DNA of 44,072 nt. Source: Moraxellaceae bacterium. GTDB lineage: Bacteria; Pseudomonadota; Gammaproteobacteria; Pseudomonadales; Moraxellaceae. This document shows positions 40,994 to 44,072 of this stretch, piece by piece; positions within the stretch are counted from its first letter, which is position 1; the number at the start of each line of letters is the position of its first letter. Made by a program: the position numbers and the translations under genes. The notes beneath the pieces were generated by a model. That model was not told the origin of the DNA, made no database searches, and worked only from the letters and a program-made list of their open reading frames with translations. The stretch lies in NCBI GenBank assembly GCA_025363155.1, contig JANYEL010000180.1:1-44072 (forward strand), in the 5' to 3' direction.

Positions 40994-41710
40994 CTAATTG
41001 AGTATTTGCTGTCGCTTTTCCCAAATCTGCATGATCGTTAAATTACCTGAGTGGACAGCACCAGTATCGATGTAATAACAATTGTTACGCACAATAGGAC
41101 GTGGCGTTATCGTATGCCCCATAAACACAGCGTCGATGTTCTTGACCGTCTTATATTTATTTTCATTGGATGGCTGATAAATACGATCTCTGCACCATAG
41201 CGCCAAGTCAACAGCAGATCTTTCTGAGAACGCACCTGTTTCACCTTCTAATTCGCTCTTAAAATCATTCCAGTCATTTTGTTCAACGTGTGCATGGACA
41301 AAGCCATACTTCTCACCGTTAAAGCTCACCTCTAATGCAATTGGCAATGATTCCATTTGTTTTACGATGTATGACTGTTCCGCGTCAGATAGCTCATAAA
41401 ACCACGCGCCACCATTGTTTGACATACGATGGCATTTACGCACGTTTTCCGATGTCATACCTTCAATGCACATTTGCTCGTGATTACCACGCACGGCCAT
41501 GAACCAAGGCTGGCCAATAAGATCCATGCACTCTCTGTTCTGCACGCCACGATCAACTAAATCACCGACTGAAATGAGCATGTCGTCTTCAAAAGAGAAT
41601 CCAACCAATCGCAATTGATTCATCAAAAGATCGTAAGAACCATGAATATCACCAACAGCGAACAAGCGTTTTTTATGGTTTAAATCTAAAACTTGTATAA
41701 TATTTTTCAT
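40994..41710 (-). CDS. PPP-family metallophosphatase (serine/threonine or bis-nucleotide type)
   Basis: The protein has 238 residues. ATG 41710 is chosen since GGAG lies six bases upstream. All PPP motifs are present: GDIHG (about residue 21), GDLVDRG (about 50), GNHE (about 77), then a metal-binding His in FVHAHVE and the FMGHTITP motif near 200, and a late His. This matches phage lambda protein phosphatase and related bacterial PrpA/PrpB or ApaH-like enzymes, which use two metal ions. The substrate cannot be told from sequence. It overlaps the upstream gene's end area and precedes a strong terminator, so it is the last of the early unit. Confidence 0.92.
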   Translation of the reverse strand: MKNIIQVLDLNHKKRLFAVGDIHGSYDLLMNQLRLVGFSFEDDMLISVGDLVDRGVQNRECMDLIGQPWFMAVRGNHEQMCIEGMTSENVRKCHRMSNNGGAWFYELSDAEQSYIVKQMESLPIALEVSFNGEKYGFVHAHVEQNDWNDFKSELEGETGAFSERSAVDLALWCRDRIYQPSNENKYKTVKNIDAVFMGHTITPRPIVRNNCYYIDTGAVHSGNLTIMQIWEKRQQILN

Positions 41711-41733
41711 TTCAATCTCCAATACCCCAGCAA

Positions 41734-42252
41734 TCACGCCGGGTCTAAATTTAATTTGGCTTGTGTGGCTGTGGGAGAAGTTTCCACGACCTGCGCTTTC
41801 ACGTAATCATTAACAAACCGTCTTAGCTCATTAATTTCACGTCTACTCTCACGCACCTGAGATCCCAATTCATTTGAGATATGGGCCGCTTGATGCCCTA
41901 GCTCAATGGCTGCACTCTGCTGTCCTGCACCAGCCATAAGCTCACCAAGCATTCGATTCTCGCGTGGTGTAAGCGTCCAGACATCATCACCTATCTCAAT
42001 CTTTACAATTCCACCAGGCAGAACCGTCTTACTGATGATGCGTGCAGGTTTGTGTTGTGGCGCAGGAACAAACACACCGCGTTGAACACGATGTACTTGG
42101 CCGCTGTCGATCAACAGTGCCACACGGTCATCAATCACCGTCAGCTTTAGGCCTGTGTGTTCCATCAACGTCTCACGCGTGACAATCTGCTCTAGAGCAT
42201 GTAAGTCCTCAATCGCTTCCAGTAGTATTTCGGTATTTGAACGTTTAGCCAT
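41734..42252 (-). CDS. Probable winged-helix DNA-binding protein
   Basis: The protein has 172 residues, GGAGGAGA before ATG 42252. The first 65 residues look like a winged helix: NTEILLEAIEDLHALEQIVTRETLMEHTGLKLTVIDDRVALLIDSGQVHRVQRG. A beta section follows, with a long helix at about 115-150 (HISNELGSQVRESRREINELRRFV) that could be a coiled coil. It lies between a nuclease-fold protein and a phosphatase, so DNA replication or regulation is likely. No named family is recognised. Confidence 0.7.
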   Translation of the reverse strand: MAKRSNTEILLEAIEDLHALEQIVTRETLMEHTGLKLTVIDDRVALLIDSGQVHRVQRGVFVPAPQHKPARIISKTVLPGGIVKIEIGDDVWTLTPRENRMLGELMAGAGQQSAAIELGHQAAHISNELGSQVRESRREINELRRFVNDYVKAQVVETSPTATQAKLNLDPA

Positions 42253-42673
42253 TGAAATCTCCTCCGCTCAGTAATGCTAAAATATCCTTAATTGCTTCGC
42301 CTTTTTTTACCTTTTCTGTACTAAAGCGATGAACTAGCCAACCATTCGCCGTGGCCCAGTTGTACTTTTCCATGTCCTTCTCGTAACCTTTGCCACGCGT
42401 ATGTCTACCGCCTGAATGAATACCGCCTTCGACCTCAACAAGTATCTGAGTGTTCAAGATACGAAAATCAGCGCGCCATTTCCGTGTATCGCAAAACTTG
42501 AACTCAGTTGTGAATTCGATATTCATCGAGCGCAATTGCAAGGCCATAAGCTCCTCACCCTGCGAAGATTGTTTTTTCTTTGCTGATCCAGTTGGTTTTT
42601 TGATTGGTTTCGGCGGCGTGTAGTGCTTGCCAAGATATAACCTGGCTTGGGCTTCGGACATGCGGAGGCTCAC
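42245..42673 (-). CDS. Restriction-endonuclease-fold protein (VSR/DUF559-like)
   Basis: The protein has 142 residues; its GTG start overlaps the upstream stop (GTGA), with AGGAG seven bases ahead. After a basic N-terminus (YTPPKPIKKPTGSAKKKQ), the fold pattern is clear: GEELMALQLRSMNIEFTTEFKF gives the first helix and strand, RKWRADFRIL the Asp, and ILVEVEGGIHSGGRHTRG the ExE strand, followed by EKDMEKYNWATANGWLVHRFS. This matches PD-(D/E)xK enzymes of Vsr/DUF559 type. A phage role in recombination or in cutting branched or host DNA is possible. The catalytic residues look intact. Confidence 0.8.
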   Translation of the reverse strand: MSLRMSEAQARLYLGKHYTPPKPIKKPTGSAKKKQSSQGEELMALQLRSMNIEFTTEFKFCDTRKWRADFRILNTQILVEVEGGIHSGGRHTRGKGYEKDMEKYNWATANGWLVHRFSTEKVKKGEAIKDILALLSGGDFNG

Positions 42674-43356
42674 AGGTTTATCTCCTGTGAAGCTTGGCTT
42701 TGCTTATGAACCCTAATTCTTCTGCTCATCTCATGCATTAAATCTACGCCGTTGAATGTCGCCGAATTACGAATCCCATCTTCGGTTACATCTGGTTCAA
42801 ATTTTTGAAGGTCTTTGAACATGCCGACTTCAGATCCGTGAAACGGCTTGTGCAAACCCTCGCTTTGCTCTTGATCATTTTTATTATTAATTTTTAAATT
42901 GGTTTCTGGTTTATGGTTATATGGTTCTATGGTTATATGGTTTAGGCTTTCGTTGGGTTCGTTTGGGTTATTCTGGGTTTCGTTTGGGTTATTCTGGGTT
43001 TCCGAATTAATCCCAGACTTAGTCGTATTGCTTGTATTTTTGGGTGGACGACCGCCTTTTTTCCCGTTCTCAGACTGCTTTTTAGCAAAATCTTTGTAAG
43101 CCACTAAATCTTCCGCAATGTGATTTTGTACATACAGACCATCAGTGAGCTTAAAGAACTTGCGCAGCACAAATTTAACTGCTTCGATTTCTTCATCAGT
43201 TTCAGCCCATACCCAATCAATCGCTTCTTCAAGCGTTGGAAACTGTTCACGGTCATAACAAGCGTCAATAAGCAGGTTATAAACGCCATGCTGAAGGATA
43301 TTTAAGCGTCCTGCTTTACGATGATAATCACCAATATTTCGTTCATAGTAGTGCAT
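42670..43356 (-). CDS. DUF1376 (YdaU-like) replication protein
   Basis: The protein has 228 residues. ATG 43356 (MHYYERNIGDYHRKAG) is chosen because this opening is the family's conserved start. Residues 1-95 form the DUF1376 domain: RLNILQHGVYNLLIDACYDRE, LEEAIDWVWAETDEE, VKFVLRKFFKLTDGLYVQN. A basic RPPKN linker leads to low-complexity repeats (ETQNNPNETQNNPNEPNE, about 120-137, then ITIEPYNHKPE) and a divergent C-terminus. Such proteins stand in place of lambda O in many prophages and are thought to start phage replication. The repeats in the DNA may be its own binding sites. Confidence 0.85.
   Translation of the reverse strand: MHYYERNIGDYHRKAGRLNILQHGVYNLLIDACYDREQFPTLEEAIDWVWAETDEEIEAVKFVLRKFFKLTDGLYVQNHIAEDLVAYKDFAKKQSENGKKGGRPPKNTSNTTKSGINSETQNNPNETQNNPNEPNESLNHITIEPYNHKPETNLKINNKNDQEQSEGLHKPFHGSEVGMFKDLQKFEPDVTEDGIRNSATFNGVDLMHEMSRRIRVHKQSQASQEINL
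42913..42999. repeat. Two tandem repeats inside the DUF1376 gene, candidate origin iterons
   Basis: ATGGTTATATGGTT occurs at 42913-42926 and 42929-42942. A 21-bp unit occurs twice, perfectly, at 42958-42978 and 42979-42999, each containing GGGTTATTCTGGG. The G+T-biased strand and position inside the replication gene mirror the iterons in lambda O. Confidence 0.6.
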
Positions 43357-43702
43357 TGAAAGCACCTCTCACTGATACATTTGTCTTGTTAAAATATTCA
43401 ATTAACCCATCAAGCATCTCGTCAGAAAGAGAAAACCACTCTCCTTTTGTTTTGAATTTTTCTAACTTTTTGTGAAGGTCTTTTTCTACTTTTCGTGGAA
43501 TTGGTGTGCGAATGCCTAGCCAAAGACTTACTTCAAAAGGACACGCGGATTGAATGTTAATAAACCGCTGGCGTGGTGATTTAGTCATACCAATCTTCAC
43601 CAACTTCAAATCGGAAGTAGCTAAGGCATAGACCATAGGTAAGGAACGAATCTTCGCTGTATCGCGCATGAAATCGCCGATATGGTGTTGGTAGTAATTC
43701 AC
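43343..43702 (-). CDS. T5orf172/GIY-YIG-type protein with a DUF1376-like N-terminus
   Basis: The protein has 119 residues. The start is GTG 43702, overlapping the upstream stop as GTGA. The first 18 residues, MNYYQHHIGDFMRDTAKI, look like the start of a DUF1376 protein, as in the next gene (MHYYERNIGDYHRKAGRL). From residue 23 it changes to the T5orf172/MUG113 pattern: VYALATSDLKLVKIGMT, RFINIQSACPFEVSLW, the KVEKDLHKKLEKF helix and GEWFSLSDEML. This domain belongs to the GIY-YIG nuclease superfamily. It overlaps the DUF1376 start. It looks like a small mobile nuclease gene inserted into, and capturing the front of, a DUF1376 gene. Confidence 0.8.
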   Translation of the reverse strand: MNYYQHHIGDFMRDTAKIRSLPMVYALATSDLKLVKIGMTKSPRQRFINIQSACPFEVSLWLGIRTPIPRKVEKDLHKKLEKFKTKGEWFSLSDEMLDGLIEYFNKTNVSVRGAFNALL

Positions 43703-43863
43703 GATTGCACCTCAATAATTCTTCCGCCAATCTCGACGCGAACGAGTCTGTCGCCAAACAAGTCGGTCAGAGATTTAATAATTTGTTGGTCTGTTTCAGG
43801 TTGCTGCGATATGCAGTAGCCACCTTGATTTTGGGTCAGGATGAAGCGACAGAAGCGGTTCAT
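43699..43863 (-). CDS. Small early protein, unknown
   Basis: The protein has 54 residues from ATG 43863, preceded by GAGGGTGG; a longer frame upstream lacks a ribosome site. It starts basic (MNRFCRFIL) and has a beta-rich C-terminus (LVRVEIGGRIIEVQS). Both ends overlap neighbouring ORFs by four bases, so it is part of a tightly coupled early cluster. No family is recognised. Confidence 0.55.
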   Translation of the reverse strand: MNRFCRFILTQNQGGYCISQQPETDQQIIKSLTDLFGDRLVRVEIGGRIIEVQS

Positions 43864-43919
43864 ACAGCCACCCTCAACTCTGATAACCACGGATTGTTGA
43901 TTCGTGCAGGTGCGTTCAT
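43860..43919 (-). CDS. Tiny coupled ORF of 19 residues
   Basis: ATG 43919 overlaps the stop of the upstream gene (ATGA), and its own stop at 43860-43862 overlaps the next ATG in the same way. AGTGAGG precedes the start. The product would be MNAPARINNPWLSELRVAV. It may be a real micro-protein, or mainly a translational coupler. Confidence 0.4.
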   Translation of the reverse strand: MNAPARINNPWLSELRVAV

Positions 43920-44072
43920 GAGCGCACCTCACTCTGAAATTCGCCGCGCACATTCAATTCGATAGGTATGTATTTTTCAGTTTCCGCCGTCATATCCGTT
44001 TCAAGTAAAGCGAAGGCATGAACTCCTTGTCGAACTAGATCCAATAGATTGTTTTGTTTAATCTGACCAGCA
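43916..44072 (-). CDS. C-terminal end of an early gene (5' end beyond window)
   Basis: An open frame enters from the right edge and encodes 51 residues ending at TGA 43916-43918, including LLDLVRQGVHAFALLETDM and IPIELNVRGEFQ. It overlaps the next ATG as ATGA. The part seen is too short for a family call. Confidence 0.55.
   Translation of the reverse strand, partial: AGQIKQNNLLDLVRQGVHAFALLETDMTAETEKYIPIELNVRGEFQSEVRS

Noticed and set aside
1-44072. tRNA, integrase or attachment site
   Set aside because: Read on both strands, I found no convincing cloverleaf or recombinase motif; a tRNA search program would be decisive.

Overview
This window is the morphogenesis, ejection and lysis arm of a tailed double-stranded DNA phage or prophage. 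The short-tail layout, the N4-gp56/DUF4043-type major capsid protein, the P22-like portal and a 3562-residue 'polyvalent' ejection protein suggest a podovirus. An Arc-type repressor pair and a Rha-type antirepressor suggest it is temperate. No integrase, recombinase, attachment site or host gene is visible, so I cannot say whether this is free phage or prophage. The host is probably a gammaproteobacterium of moderate GC. An Acinetobacter/Moraxellaceae host is my guess from the secreted accessory genes and is weakly supported.

Nearly all genes lie on the minus strand, so the biological order runs from high to low coordinates. (1) 44072-40994: end of the early/replication module, with small overlapping ORFs, a T5orf172/GIY-YIG gene, a DUF1376-type replication protein with tandem repeats, a nuclease-fold protein, a winged-helix-like protein and a PPP-type phosphatase. 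(2) 40863-35826: small and large terminase, portal, an unlisted 57-residue ORF and a Cys4 protein. (3) 35501-29029: scaffold, major capsid, decoration protein, a RyR-domain protein, adaptor, small structural proteins, a collagen-like protein and fibre-like proteins. (4) 28842-16976: tail and ejection-conduit structural genes, several built of internal repeats. (5) 16899-15173: a small regulatory island with divergent ribbon-helix-helix genes, overlapping promoters, Rha and a small ORF. (6) 14045-15106: two plus-strand secreted proteins that look like accessory 'moron' genes. (7) 13881-1235: a GFKP-repeat protein and the giant polyvalent protein, probably ejected with the DNA. (8) 1128-1: holin, GH24 endolysin, Rz and an overlapping Rz1, cut by the window edge.

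The late minus-strand genes fall into transcription units bounded by clear hairpin terminators. A short near-palindromic element, CCCCTGTAGGG on the transcribed strand, lies 62-131 bases ahead of the first gene of each of five late units. A sixth copy lies inside a tail gene, 99 bases ahead of the next start codon. I read it as a phage-specific late promoter or activator site. It is the most interesting unexplained signal here.

Other points that stand out: the giant protein carries three HExxH metallopeptidase motifs, an ADP-ribosyltransferase-like domain, a MuF-C domain and a PLxRFG/LPD38-like C-terminus. The GIY-YIG-type gene starts with a copy of the N-terminus of the DUF1376 gene next to it. 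The two divergent Arc-like genes share -35 elements flanked by repeated CAATCA boxes.
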